Both the position numbers and the translations under genes were made by a program. A DNA stretch of 64,000 nucleotides from JAVBWI01 sp036677445 (lineage in GTDB: Bacteria; Bacillota; Clostridia; Christensenellales; CAG-138), in NCBI GenBank assembly GCA_036677445.1, contig JAVBWI010000026.1, forward strand, positions 177,285-241,284, in the 5' to 3' direction. The notes under the pieces are model-generated. The model did not search any database, was not told the DNA's origin, and saw only the letters and a list, made by a program, of their open reading frames with translations. Positions 1 through 8,629 of the stretch are shown here, one piece after another (the stretch's first letter is position 1; each line of letters opens with the position of its first letter).

Positions 1-1
1 A

Positions 2-622
2 ACGCTGCCCCCGCCGCTTTCGCCCGAGGAGGAGCAGGAATGGATCGAACGGCTTTCACAAGGGGACGAACGCGCGCCGCACCTGCTGATTGAGCGCAAC
101 CTGCGGCTGGTGGTGTATATCGCGCGCAAGTTTGAAAATACCGGTGTCTGCATCGAGGATTTGATTTCCATAGGCACCATCGGCCTTATCAAGGCGGTCA
201 ACACATTCGACCCAGTCAAACGCATCAAGCTTGCCACCTATGCATCGCGATGCATCGAAAATGAGATACTCATGCACCTGCGCCGCACCTGCCGGCTTAA
301 GATGGAAGTATCTCTTGACGAACCGCTCAATATCGATTGGGACGGCAACGAACTCCTGCTTTCGGATATACTGGGCACCGAGGGCGACCTGATCGGCCGG
401 GGTATTGAGGATGAAGTGGACCGGGAACTGCTGCTCGCGGCGCTGCAGAAGCTTACCCCGCGCGAGCAGCGCATCGTGCAGCTGCGCTTTGGCCTGAACA
501 CCGACCGGGAATGCACCCAAAAGCAGGTCGCGGATATGCTGGGCATTTCGCAAAGCTATATTTCAAGGCTGGAAAAGCGCATCATCAAGCGCCTGCGCAA
601 AGAAATCGCGCGCATGGAATAA
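2..622 (+). CDS. sigE: RNA polymerase sporulation sigma factor SigE (5' end missing)
   Basis: Mother-cell sigma factor of early sporulation. The visible 206 residues start at a LPPPLS stretch that in SigE follows the cleaved pro-sequence, so only about the first 25-35 codons lie outside the window. Region 2 is visible as NLRLVVYIARKF followed by EDLISIGTIGLIKAVNTF, and region 4 as the helix-turn-helix around QVADMLGISQSYISRLEKR. The DEPLNIDWDGNELLLSD segment distinguishes SigE/SigK from SigF/SigG, and the LPPPLS start favours SigE. The gene normally lies downstream of the protease gene spoIIGA, which would be outside the window. It ends 38 bases from the end of sigG, which points towards it. 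A small hairpin (GCCGG/CCGGC, 625-641) lies in the gap. Confidence 0.95.
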   Translation, partial: TLPPPLSPEEEQEWIERLSQGDERAPHLLIERNLRLVVYIARKFENTGVCIEDLISIGTIGLIKAVNTFDPVKRIKLATYASRCIENEILMHLRRTCRLKMEVSLDEPLNIDWDGNELLLSDILGTEGDLIGRGIEDEVDRELLLAALQKLTPREQRIVQLRFGLNTDRECTQKQVADMLGISQSYISRLEKRIIKRLRKEIARME

Positions 623-660
623 TAGCCGGGCATCCGCCGGCACATCCGACGTTTTGTATA

Positions 661-1434
661 CTACACGAACTTCTGCATATGCTTGAGCGCGTTTTTCTCA
701 AGCCGCGAGACCTGCGCCTGGCTGATGCCGATCTCATGGGAAACCTCCATTTGTGTTTTCCCTTCAAAAAAACGCATTTGCAATATGCGCTGCTCGCGGT
801 CCGCAAGGTGCGAAAACCCCTGCGAGATGGCGATGCTGTCCAGCCAGAACGAGTCGTTTACCTTTGAATCGCCGATTTGGTCCATTACGAATATGGCGTC
901 GCCGTCGTCATGGTAAATTGGCTCATAGAGCGAGATGGGGTCCTGTATGGCGTCGAGCGCGAATACGATATCCTCTTCGGACATTTCAAGGGATTTGGCA
1001 ATTTCGGTTACGGTCGGTTCGCGGGCGAGCTCGTCCATCAGCCGCGTACGCGCCTGCAGCGCTTTGTAGGCGGTATCGCGCAGGGAGCGGCTGACGCGTA
1101 TCGTGTTGTTGTCGCGCAGGTGGCGGCGTACCTCGCCGATGATCATGGGCACGGCATAAGTGGAAAATTTTACCTCATGCGACAGGTCGAAATTATCCAG
1201 CGCTTTGATAAGCCCTATGCAGCCAACCTGGAACAAATCGTCCATCTGCTCCCCACGGTTGGAAAACCTTTGGATAACGCTTAAGACCAAGCGCAGGTTG
1301 CTGCGGAGAAACTCGTCGCGCGCGGCTGTATCGCCATCTTTGACGCGCAACAGCAACGCGCGCATCTGTTTTTGGTTGAGCACAGGCAATTTTGAAGTAT
1401 CGACACCGCAAATCTCCACCTTGTTGAGTGCCAT
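661..1434 (-). CDS. sigG: RNA polymerase sporulation sigma factor SigG
   Basis: Late forespore sigma factor. The 257 residues match the family length (about 260). The N-terminus KVEICGVDTSKLPVL is a SigG hallmark. Region 2 reads SNLRLVLSVIQRF and DDLFQVGCIGLIKALDNF, and region 4 ends in EIGISQAQVSRLEKNALKHM. A GGGGGG stretch about eight bases before the ATG can serve as ribosome binding site. The leader contains an inverted repeat CGCTTCGG/CCGAAGCG (1458-1487). In Bacillus and most Clostridia sigG lies directly downstream of sigE on the same strand and receives read-through from it. Here it is inverted and convergent, so it must rely on its own promoter. I could not read a convincing SigF/SigG-type promoter. 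Confidence 0.97.
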   Translation of the reverse strand: MALNKVEICGVDTSKLPVLNQKQMRALLLRVKDGDTAARDEFLRSNLRLVLSVIQRFSNRGEQMDDLFQVGCIGLIKALDNFDLSHEVKFSTYAVPMIIGEVRRHLRDNNTIRVSRSLRDTAYKALQARTRLMDELAREPTVTEIAKSLEMSEEDIVFALDAIQDPISLYEPIYHDDGDAIFVMDQIGDSKVNDSFWLDSIAISQGFSHLADREQRILQMRFFEGKTQMEVSHEIGISQAQVSRLEKNALKHMQKFV

Positions 1435-1752
1435 GAGACCGTCCCCCCGTCCTTGTTCGCTTCGGTACTTTTATCATTGCCGAAGCGATACTTTTTATCC
1501 GAGCCGGGCGGGGTGGCAAACACGGCCAAAAACCCGCGAATATGCCCTAGATCGCAGGGAAAACGTGTCGAAAAATAAAATAAAAGGTATTATTTGGCAG
1601 TCTGCTGCTGCGGGAAAGAGGAGCGTGCTGACTATTCCGTGCAACACGCGCATAGCCTTAAGAAAGGGCGATGATTCGCTATACGCGATACCATCCCTGG
1701 GGGTATACCGGAATGTATACCACCCTCAAAGCCGGCGAAAGGATGAAGGAGC
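1435..1752. other. Divergent intergenic region between sigG and yqfC
   Basis: It has to carry the sigG promoter (leftward) and the yqfC promoter (rightward). Two inverted repeats are visible: CGCTTCGG-N14-CCGAAGCG at 1458-1487, close to the sigG start, and GGTATAC-N6-GTATACC at 1702-1721, about 30 bases before yqfC. I see no convincing sigma-A hexamer pair and no RNA gene. ORFs running through it are low-quality frames. Confidence 0.6.
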
Positions 1753-2079
1753 ATGGCAGGCAAGCGTCGCGCAACTCCGCACGGCAAACCAATCAGGACA
1801 TCGAATAAGCGCAAGTCCAAATGGAAGCGTGCGCTGCTTGCCGCGTTGGATCTGCCGGTGGAAACGGAGCCGACCGTACCCAAGCTGACCATTGTGGGCA
1901 GGAGCGATCTGTTGGTGGAAAATCACAATGGGGTACTGCAGTACGATACGCAAAGCGTCCGCCTTCTTACGCATGAGGGCGTGCTGAATATACAGGGCGA
2001 GGGCCTGCAGCTGATGGAGCTTGCGGCAGGGCGCGCGTATGTGCGGGGGGTTATCGCAGGCGTGCAGTATACGGAGTAG
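1753..2079 (+). CDS. yqfC: Sporulation protein YqfC
   Basis: Small (108 residues) sporulation protein found next to YqfD across spore formers and usually under SigE control. The N-terminus is very basic (GKRRATPHGKPIRTSNKRKSK), followed by a beta-rich domain typical of the family (LTIVGRSDLLVENHNGVLQY, then a repeated YD-T-VRL pattern). No signal peptide or membrane segment is visible. Its biochemical role is unknown. It is followed 24 bases later by yqfD, the standard pairing, which is the main reason for the name. The GAAAGG before the ATG is the likely ribosome binding site. Confidence 0.9.
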   Translation: MAGKRRATPHGKPIRTSNKRKSKWKRALLAALDLPVETEPTVPKLTIVGRSDLLVENHNGVLQYDTQSVRLLTHEGVLNIQGEGLQLMELAAGRAYVRGVIAGVQYTE

Positions 2080-2103
2080 GCTTAAGCGCCTGGGGTGGGA
2101 TAA

Positions 2104-3297
2104 ATGTGGAATTCTCTGTGCGGATATGTTATGATACGAATGGACGGCCTGGGGCTTGAGCGCATGCTCAACCGCATGCTGCAGGCCGGAATACCGGTTT
2201 GGAATGTACGCCGCGAGGGGCGCACCCGCATGACGGCGGAGATCAGCGCGAAGGATTTTTTGCGGCTTCGCTCCCTGCGAAAAGGCGCGCGCTGCCGCAT
2301 ACATATTGCGGAGCGCCACGGCATGCCATTCTTGCTTGCACGGTTCCGCTTTCGGAAGCTTCTTGTGCTCGGCACGCTTTTGTGCTTTGCGCTGCTTGCG
2401 GCGGCGCAGACGCGCGTGTGGCACATCCGGGTGGAAGGCTGCGCCCGCGTACCGGAGGCGGTCGTGCTTCGCGCATTGGCGGAGGCGCAGGCCGAAGTGG
2501 GCATGGCGTGCGCCAATGTGGAGGCTGCCGCGCTTGGGCAGGCGGTGCGCGCATACGACAGCCGCATCGCGTGGACGGGTATTCGGCTTGACGGCGTGAT
2601 TATGCAGGTGCAGGTGGTTGAGGCGGAGCCTATCCCCGAGTTGCCGGATAAGAGCCAGCCTGCGGACGTGGTGGCGAAAAAAGACGGGATCATCGAGCGC
2701 GTCACGGCGCTTTCCGGCAAGGCGAGCGTTAAGCCGGGCGATGCGGTGCGTTTGGGCGACACACTCATCCGCGGGGATATCACCCGCGAGGGCGCGGCGG
2801 AGCGTCTGCTCGTCTATGCCGAGGGCGAGGTGCTCGCACAGGTTTGGTATACCGCCAACGTTACGCTGCCCAATACGCAGCAGCGGCTTTTGCGAAGCGG
2901 ACGTACGGCACCGTACCGCGCGGTGCTCATCGCGGGGTACCCGGTATACCGCACGGCCGTGGAATATGACGCGTATGAGCTGGAGACGACGGACGACGCG
3001 GTGTTCCGGGGCTTGATCCTTCCGGTGCGGCAGGTACGCGGCGTATGCCATGAGCTGACCGAGCAGGAGGTCGTCGCAGACCAGGAGGAGATACTGTCCG
3101 AAGCGCTTTTTCGTGCGGAGCTCGAAGCCATAGAGCGCGTGCCCAAAACAGCGCGCATACTAAAGAAAGTAAGCGAGACCACCGTGCTGGAGGATGGCGG
3201 TATCACGGCGGTGGTCGCCATCTGCACACAGGAGCAGATCGGCATGACGAGGGAGATAGATGCGGCGCAGCTTGCGCCTCTTGATGAGGTGCAATAA
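2104..3297 (+). CDS. yqfD: Sporulation protein YqfD
   Basis: Membrane-anchored sporulation protein of 397 residues, a typical length. After a cytosolic start of about 80 residues a single hydrophobic segment follows (LLVLGTLLCFALLAAA, about residues 87-103), then a large domain presumably outside the membrane. The early motif GLERMLNRMLQAGIPVWNVRREG and the FLRLRSLRKGARCRIHI segment are characteristic of the family. In Bacillus it belongs to the SigE regulon and its loss affects late spore development; the molecular role is unknown. It is probably cotranscribed with yqfC and leads into the phoH-like gene, as in many Clostridia. Confidence 0.92.
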   Translation: MWNSLCGYVMIRMDGLGLERMLNRMLQAGIPVWNVRREGRTRMTAEISAKDFLRLRSLRKGARCRIHIAERHGMPFLLARFRFRKLLVLGTLLCFALLAAAQTRVWHIRVEGCARVPEAVVLRALAEAQAEVGMACANVEAAALGQAVRAYDSRIAWTGIRLDGVIMQVQVVEAEPIPELPDKSQPADVVAKKDGIIERVTALSGKASVKPGDAVRLGDTLIRGDITREGAAERLLVYAEGEVLAQVWYTANVTLPNTQQRLLRSGRTAPYRAVLIAGYPVYRTAVEYDAYELETTDDAVFRGLILPVRQVRGVCHELTEQEVVADQEEILSEALFRAELEAIERVPKTARILKKVSETTVLEDGGITAVVAICTQEQIGMTREIDAAQLAPLDEVQ

Positions 3298-3399
3298 TAA
3301 ATGCGAAAAATATGGACGAGTGCACGGATTGTCCGCATTGTGCGTTAGGCGCAATACGGCATGTTACGGCACAAAACGGAACGAAAGGCAGTGCATTGA

Positions 3400-4401
3400 T
3401 TGGCAGAAACGAAGCACCTGCATGATGAAGAGCCGATGCAGGCGGCGCAGCGGGCGGAGGCGCTTTTGCCCGTACAGTCTATGGACGAGCAGATCAAACT
3501 GTTCGGCGTATTTGATGAAAATCTGGATATTCTGCAGGCGGAAACGCGTGCGCGCATCAGTACCTCGGCCGATTGCGTAAAGGTCGAGGGCGAGCCTGAG
3601 GCGGTGGAGCTTTGTTCTACAGTGCTGGACAAGCTGCTGCAAATGCTTCGAAAAGGCGAACCTATCAACCGCAGCCGCATTCGTTATGCGGTGGATCTTG
3701 CCAAAGAGGGCAACGCCGACATGATCGAGCAGATCATGGGCGACGTGATCGCCATCACCAACCGGGGCCGGCAGATCAAATGCAAGACTCTCGGGCAAAA
3801 ACGCTATGTCCAGGCGCTCAGGGAGTACGATCTGGTGTTCGGCGTCGGCCCTGCGGGTACGGGCAAAACATATCTTGCGGTGGCGATGGCGGTGCTTGCG
3901 TTCAAGAACAAAGAGGTCGACCGAATCATACTGACCCGTCCGGCGGTGGAGGCAGGCGAGAAGCTTGGCTTCCTCCCGGGGGATCTGCAAAATAAGGTGG
4001 ATCCGTACCTGCGCCCGCTGCACGATGCGCTCAATGACTTTTTGGGCAACGAGACTTACCGCAGCCTGACGGAGCGGGGCGCCATTGAAGTGGCGCCGCT
4101 TGCCTACATGCGCGGACGCACGCTCAACAACGCATACATCATACTCGACGAAGCGCAGAACAGCACGACCGAGCAGATGAAGATGTTTTTGACGCGCTTT
4201 GGCGAAGGCTCCCGCGTGGTGGTTACGGGGGATATTACGCAGATCGACTTGCCGCAGGACCGCAGAAGCGGCCTCGTGCATGCGCTTTCCGTGCTCGAGG
4301 GCGTGGAGGGCATACAGCAGGTCTTTCTCACCCATAAGGACGTGGTGCGGCATGATCTCGTGCAGCGAATCATCCGCGCTTACGAAAAGCGCAAAGGCTG
4401 A
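3400..4401 (+). CDS. PhoH family ATPase (PhoL/YbeZ type)
   Basis: Cytosolic P-loop NTPase related to PhoH, linked in bacteria to RNA metabolism together with YbeY, whose gene lies two genes downstream. There are 333 residues. An N-terminal KH-like region contains the TSADCVKVEGEPE stretch. Walker A is GPAGTGKT at about residue 150, the Walker B-like motif is YIILDEAQN near residue 246, and sensor VVTGDITQIDLP follows. TTG is taken as start because the reading MAETKHLH begins about ten bases after an AAAGG sequence and no better ATG lies upstream in frame. The substrate is not proven for any PhoL, so the RNA role is inferred from neighbourhood. Confidence 0.93.
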   Translation: MAETKHLHDEEPMQAAQRAEALLPVQSMDEQIKLFGVFDENLDILQAETRARISTSADCVKVEGEPEAVELCSTVLDKLLQMLRKGEPINRSRIRYAVDLAKEGNADMIEQIMGDVIAITNRGRQIKCKTLGQKRYVQALREYDLVFGVGPAGTGKTYLAVAMAVLAFKNKEVDRIILTRPAVEAGEKLGFLPGDLQNKVDPYLRPLHDALNDFLGNETYRSLTERGAIEVAPLAYMRGRTLNNAYIILDEAQNSTTEQMKMFLTRFGEGSRVVVTGDITQIDLPQDRRSGLVHALSVLEGVEGIQQVFLTHKDVVRHDLVQRIIRAYEKRKG

Positions 4402-4421
4402 CGCACACAAAGGAGGCAAAA

Positions 4422-6587
4422 ATGTCCAAACAGGGAGAGAACAAGGACCGCATCGGCCTTGCGTCGGCATTGATGCTGGCGCTGGTGATTGTCGTTTGCT
4501 ATCTCTCCGCCGTCGCCGTATTGTCGCCCAGGCGGTATGACGTTGCGGCCGGCCGTGAGGCGGCGCAGACCATCACGGCGCCCCGCGCCGTGGAGGATAC
4601 GGCTGCGACGCAAGCGCTGCGGGATGCGGCGCGAAACGAAACAAAGGCCGTATACAATCTCGATCAGGAACTGATCGATGAATACATCACGGGCGCGTCG
4701 GAATTCTTTGCGGATATCGCAAGCTTCAGGCAGGACGCAGAAGCATTGCGCCTTGCAAACATTTCGGGCTCGGGCCTTCGGGCAGACGGTACGCTTAGCG
4801 TGGAACAATGGCAGGCGCTTTTGACAGAGGCGGAGCTAAATCAAATGCTCGGCCGCTTTGCAGTATCGCTTACCCTCGAAGAAGGATGGTGGCTGCTGCA
4901 TGTGGAGGATACGGAGCTTGTACGCCTGCAGGATGCGGTGCTGCCTAAACTTAAGACCTCCCTGCAAAACGGCATGGAGGAGCGTTCGCTTGCCGCGCAA
5001 AAGACGGCGTATTTGCAGGAACTGAATGCGACGAGCATATCCGATACCCTGAAAGCCATCGGACAAAAGGCGTTCAACGCTTATCTCAAGCCCACCTATG
5101 TGCCGGATGAAGCGGCGACCGCGCAGGCGCGGGAGGCCGCGGCGGCGGCGGTCCCGCCGGTTGAGATCAAGCGCGGCGACACCATCGTACGCCAGGGCGA
5201 TGTGGTTACACAGGAACAATACGATATTCTGCGGACATTGGATTTGGTTCGCTCGGAAAAGTCGGACATTATGCTCAACGTCGGCATAGGGCTGCTGCTC
5301 GTGTGCATGTTCGCGGGTTTCGCGGCGTATCTCACGCTGTACCGGCGCCGTGTGATTGCAAGCAAAAAGAATATGCTCATACTGTCTGTTGCGATGGCGC
5401 TGTCCATGCTGATGGCGCTGGGGCTCAATGCGCTGGATGCGCGCATCACCCCCGGACTGATCGGCGTGATGCTGGTGGCGCTGTTGGTGGACGGGCGCGC
5501 GGCTATGGCGGTTAATGTCGTACTTGCGTTTTGCATCGGCATACTGGCGGGCGGGCGCGGGTCCGCCATGCTGGGCTTTGATTCTATGGTCATGACGGCC
5601 TCCATGCTTGCGGGAGGCCAAGTGGCGGTATATCTGCTGCGCGGCTACCAAAAACGCGGCACAATCATTACGGCGGGGCTGCTGTCGGGCATGGCGGCGG
5701 CGCTGGTGATCGTTGCCGCTTCCATTATGGCGGAAAGGGCGTTGGGCGCCATACTCCTTTCCGCCGCATGGGCGGTGGGTAGCAACGCCATTTCGGCGGT
5801 ACTGGTGGTGGGTTCACTTTCCCTGTGGGAAAATATGTTTGATATTGCCACCAGCGCCCGGCTCAACGAGCTGAGCAACGCCAACCATCCATTGCTGCGC
5901 CAGCTGATGACGGAAGCGCCCGGTACCTACCATCATTCCATGATGGTAGCGGCTTTGGCGGAAAGCGCGGCGGAGGCGATCGAGGCCGACCCGCTGCTTG
6001 CGCGCGTAGGCGCATATTACCACGATGTGGGCAAGCTGCGCCGTCCGCTGTATTTTAAAGAAAACCAAAAACCCAATGAAAACATACACGATACGCTGCC
6101 CGCGCTTGAAAGCGCGGCAATCATACTTGCACACCAAAAGGACGGCGTAATACTTTTAAACAAGCATAAGATGCCTTCAGCCGTGGTGCAGATCGCTTTT
6201 GAGCATCATGGCACCACCATGGCGGCATACTTCTATTACAAGGCCGCCAAGGAGAACAGCGGCAAGCCGCCCGCACAGAAGAACTTCCGCTATCCCGGCG
6301 CGCGGCCAAGCACCAAGGAGAGCGCCATCGTACTGTTGGCCGACAGCTGCGAGGCCGCCGTACGTGCGCTGGACAATCCCACCCGTGAGGCCGTGGAGGA
6401 GACGGTGGAAAAGGTCATCAAGGGCAAGGTGGACGACGGGCAGCTGGCAGTATGCCCGCTTAATTTCCGGGAGATCACGCTGATACAGCAAAGCTTCCTG
6501 CGTACGTTCAACGGCCTGCTGCACGAGCGCATTGCCTATCCGGAGCTTAATCGGGCGGCGGAGGCGGAGCATGATCAACGTATTTGA
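4422..6587 (+). CDS. pgpH: 7TM-HD family cyclic-di-AMP phosphodiesterase PgpH
   Basis: Polytopic membrane protein of 721 residues with the PgpH/YqfF architecture: an N-terminal membrane segment (about 17-35), an extracellular 7TMR-HDED domain (about 45-280), seven membrane helices (about 285-480) and a cytosolic HD domain (about 500-690). The HD metal ligands are visible in YHHSMMVAALAE and YYHDVGKLRRP. Family members hydrolyse cyclic di-AMP to pApA, a messenger controlling osmotic and cell-wall balance. An AAAGGAGG site precedes the ATG. The stop overlaps the start of ybeY, and phoH-pgpH-ybeY-cdd-era is a conserved Firmicutes operon. Confidence 0.94.
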   Translation: MSKQGENKDRIGLASALMLALVIVVCYLSAVAVLSPRRYDVAAGREAAQTITAPRAVEDTAATQALRDAARNETKAVYNLDQELIDEYITGASEFFADIASFRQDAEALRLANISGSGLRADGTLSVEQWQALLTEAELNQMLGRFAVSLTLEEGWWLLHVEDTELVRLQDAVLPKLKTSLQNGMEERSLAAQKTAYLQELNATSISDTLKAIGQKAFNAYLKPTYVPDEAATAQAREAAAAAVPPVEIKRGDTIVRQGDVVTQEQYDILRTLDLVRSEKSDIMLNVGIGLLLVCMFAGFAAYLTLYRRRVIASKKNMLILSVAMALSMLMALGLNALDARITPGLIGVMLVALLVDGRAAMAVNVVLAFCIGILAGGRGSAMLGFDSMVMTASMLAGGQVAVYLLRGYQKRGTIITAGLLSGMAAALVIVAASIMAERALGAILLSAAWAVGSNAISAVLVVGSLSLWENMFDIATSARLNELSNANHPLLRQLMTEAPGTYHHSMMVAALAESAAEAIEADPLLARVGAYYHDVGKLRRPLYFKENQKPNENIHDTLPALESAAIILAHQKDGVILLNKHKMPSAVVQIAFEHHGTTMAAYFYYKAAKENSGKPPAQKNFRYPGARPSTKESAIVLLADSCEAAVRALDNPTREAVEETVEKVIKGKVDDGQLAVCPLNFREITLIQQSFLRTFNGLLHERIAYPELNRAAEAEHDQRI

Positions 6588-7005
6588 TGAGTCCGGCGCG
6601 CTCGATGCGGCCGCGCTGGAATGGATAAGAGCGGCCGCCGCCACGGCGTTTACGATGCAGAACAAACAGGGCAGGCTGGATATGCTTGCGGTCCAACCCG
6701 AGCGGATGCGAACGCTCAACCGTGAGCACAGGGGTGTTGACCGCGTGACCGATGTACTGAGCTTCCCTTCGGCAGAGCCCGGCGAAACGCCGCCGGACGG
6801 CTTCTGGGGGGATATTGTGCTTTGCCCGCTGCGCGCAAAGGAACAGGCGGCGGAATACGGGCACGGGCTTCACAGAGAGCTTTCGTTTTTAACCATACAC
6901 GGTATGCTGCACCTCTTCGGGTACGACCATATGCAGCCCGATGAGGAGGAGCGCATGCTTTTTGAGCAAAGGCGGATACTGGAAAGGATGGGACTGTCAA
7001 GATGA
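6571..7005 (+). CDS. ybeY: Endoribonuclease YbeY (16S rRNA maturation)
   Basis: Zinc-dependent single-strand endoribonuclease needed for 16S rRNA 3'-end maturation and ribosome quality control. The 144 residues carry the signature HGMLHLFGYDH with the three metal-binding histidines. The upstream ATG at 6532 would lie deep inside pgpH. The ATG at 6571 is preceded by GGAGGCGGAG and begins the family-like MINVFDESGA, so it was chosen. It overlaps pgpH by 17 bases and cdd by four bases (ATGA), indicating translational coupling. Confidence 0.94.
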   Translation: MINVFDESGALDAAALEWIRAAAATAFTMQNKQGRLDMLAVQPERMRTLNREHRGVDRVTDVLSFPSAEPGETPPDGFWGDIVLCPLRAKEQAAEYGHGLHRELSFLTIHGMLHLFGYDHMQPDEEERMLFEQRRILERMGLSR

Positions 7006-7418
7006 AACGTACAGTACATGAATTGGAGATAAAGAACATGCTGCGCCTGGCGAACGAGGCCATGGACCGCGCATATGCGCCCTATTCGGGCTACCGCGTG
7101 GGGGCGTGTCTCAAGGGAATCTCCGGTGCGTACTATTTGGGATGCAACATAGAGAACGCATCCTTTTCACCCACCAACTGCGCCGAGCGTACCGCAGTAT
7201 TCAAAGCGGTTTCGGAGGGCGAGTGTAAATTTGAGGCGCTCGCCGTGATCTCAAGCGGAGAACAGATTACGCTGCCCTGCGGCGTCTGCAGGCAGGTGCT
7301 CCGTGAGTTTTGCGAGCCGGAAATGCCCGTCATCTGCGCCAACCGCAGCGGCAGGTATCAGATTTATGATCTGGGCGAGCTGCTGCCGCACGCTTTTACT
7401 TCGGAGGATATGCGATGA
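7002..7418 (+). CDS. cdd: Cytidine deaminase
   Basis: Deaminates cytidine and deoxycytidine to uridine and deoxyuridine in pyrimidine salvage. The 138 residues are a normal length for the homotetrameric class. Catalytic and zinc motifs are visible: NCAERTAVFKA with the zinc Cys and catalytic Glu, and LPCGVCRQVLREF with the other two Cys ligands. The substrate loop YAPYSGYRVGA is intact. The ATG overlaps the ybeY stop and its own stop overlaps the era start, so it is embedded in the ybeY-cdd-era operon as in Bacillus. Confidence 0.96.
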   Translation: MKRTVHELEIKNMLRLANEAMDRAYAPYSGYRVGACLKGISGAYYLGCNIENASFSPTNCAERTAVFKAVSEGECKFEALAVISSGEQITLPCGVCRQVLREFCEPEMPVICANRSGRYQIYDLGELLPHAFTSEDMR

Positions 7419-8305
7419 CGGGGTTTCAGAGCGGCTTCGTCTCCATCGTGGGGTGTCCAAACGTGGGCAAATCCACACTGCTCAATCGTTTGGTAGGGCA
7501 GAAGATCGCCATTGTATCCCCGCGGGCGCAGACCACGCGCAACCGCATTACCGGGGTGCTCACCCGGCCCGGCTACCAGATCGTATTTCTGGATACGCCC
7601 GGCGTTGCGTCGCCCAAGAACCGTCTGGGCGAATACATGCGCAAGGTCGCGTATTCTGCGCTGGACGAAGTGGAAGCCATACTGTATCTTGTCGATCCCG
7701 TCAACGGCCTGCGCGAGCGGGATGAAGCGCTGACAGAACGTATCCGGCAGGCAAAAGCGCCGTGCATCGCTCTGATCAACAAAATCGACATTTCTTCCCT
7801 CGCACAGGTGGAGGCTGCGGAGGCGTTTCTGGCGCAGGCAGGCTGCTTTTCACACATACTGCGCGTGAGTGCGCAGACGGGCGACGGTTTGGGCAGGCTG
7901 GAAGAGCTGCTCCATGGGTATCTTGCGGAGGGCCCGCAGTATTTTCCGGACGATATGGTAACGGATTTGCCGGAACGGGTGCTTTGCGCCGAGCTGGTAC
8001 GCGAAAAAACGCTGCTGTTTCTTCGTGAGGAGATTCCGCACGGCGTAGGCGTCGAGGTCGATAAAATGGCGTTGCGTCCCGAGGGGGATTTAACCGACGT
8101 ATGGGCGACCATTTACTGCGAACGGACGGGGCACAAGGGCATCATCATTGGGCGGGGCGGCGCGATGCTGCGCCGTATCGGCGAAGAAGCCCGTAAGGAT
8201 ATGGAATGGATGCTGGGTACGCGCGTCAACCTCCAGCTCTATGTCAAGGTGCGGGAGGATTGGCGCAACAGCGCAAGCGCTTTGCGTGAACTCGGTTACG
8301 AATAG
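7415..8305 (+). CDS. era: GTPase Era
   Basis: Ribosome-assembly GTPase that binds the 3' end of 16S rRNA. The 296 residues contain G1 GCPNVGKSTLLNRL, switch/G2 around QTTRNRITG, G3 DTPGV, G4 NKID and a C-terminal KH domain with GHKGIIIGRGGAMLRRIG. All key residues are present. It is the last gene of the tightly coupled ybeY-cdd-era block. About 100 bases separate it from the small yqzL-like gene and recO. Confidence 0.97.
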   Translation: MTGFQSGFVSIVGCPNVGKSTLLNRLVGQKIAIVSPRAQTTRNRITGVLTRPGYQIVFLDTPGVASPKNRLGEYMRKVAYSALDEVEAILYLVDPVNGLRERDEALTERIRQAKAPCIALINKIDISSLAQVEAAEAFLAQAGCFSHILRVSAQTGDGLGRLEELLHGYLAEGPQYFPDDMVTDLPERVLCAELVREKTLLFLREEIPHGVGVEVDKMALRPEGDLTDVWATIYCERTGHKGIIIGRGGAMLRRIGEEARKDMEWMLGTRVNLQLYVKVREDWRNSASALRELGYE

Positions 8306-8406
8306 CGGGTTTCGCAATACGGATTTTCCGTAATTTGCATTTCATTTGAACGCCGCCTCCGTGACACAATAGGAGATATCCCAAAAAGCAAGGAGAGCGC
8401 GTCGCT

Positions 8407-8520
8407 ATGGTAAAGAAGGATATTCAAAAGGCATGGCGGGAGTTTTCGCAGACCGGGGCAGTGGGCGCGTACCTGACGTATCGCGCCATGCGCACACAGG
8501 AGAAAAAGCAGCCGGAGTAA
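8407..8520 (+). CDS. yqzL: YqzL-like small protein
   Basis: A 37-residue ORF in the slot between era and recO, where Bacillus and many Clostridia encode the YqzL family. The sequence MVKKDIQKAWREFSQTG followed by AVGAYLTYRAM has the family pattern of an aromatic residue, F-x-QTG and x-YL-x-Y. It starts eight bases after an AAGGAG ribosome binding site. The protein is soluble by composition and its function is unknown. It was recognised by position and pattern. It is short, so chance cannot be excluded entirely. Confidence 0.75.
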   Translation: MVKKDIQKAWREFSQTGAVGAYLTYRAMRTQEKKQPE

Positions 8521-8541
8521 CCGGCCGCAGGGCTTTGGAAC

Positions 8542-8598
8542 AGCGGCTGTCGGGCTGCTCCCCTCTCGGGGCGTTTCTGGCCGGCGACAGCCGCTTTT
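8542..8598 (+). terminator. Hairpin with short T-run between yqzL and recO
   Basis: Inverted repeat AGCGGCTGTCG (8542-8552) and CGACAGCCGCT (8585-8595), a perfect 11-base stem with a 32-base loop, followed by TTT. It could be a partial terminator or attenuator of the era operon before recO. The T-run is short, so termination may be incomplete. Confidence 0.55.
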
Positions 8599-8629
8599 AC
8601 TAAGACCCCGTGCGGGTGGGAGGGGGACA

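Noticed and set aside
1726..3051. A 441-codon antisense frame over yqfC/yqfD
   Set aside because: Shadow of well-supported genes on the plus strand; composition is Arg/His-rich and no start site is supported.
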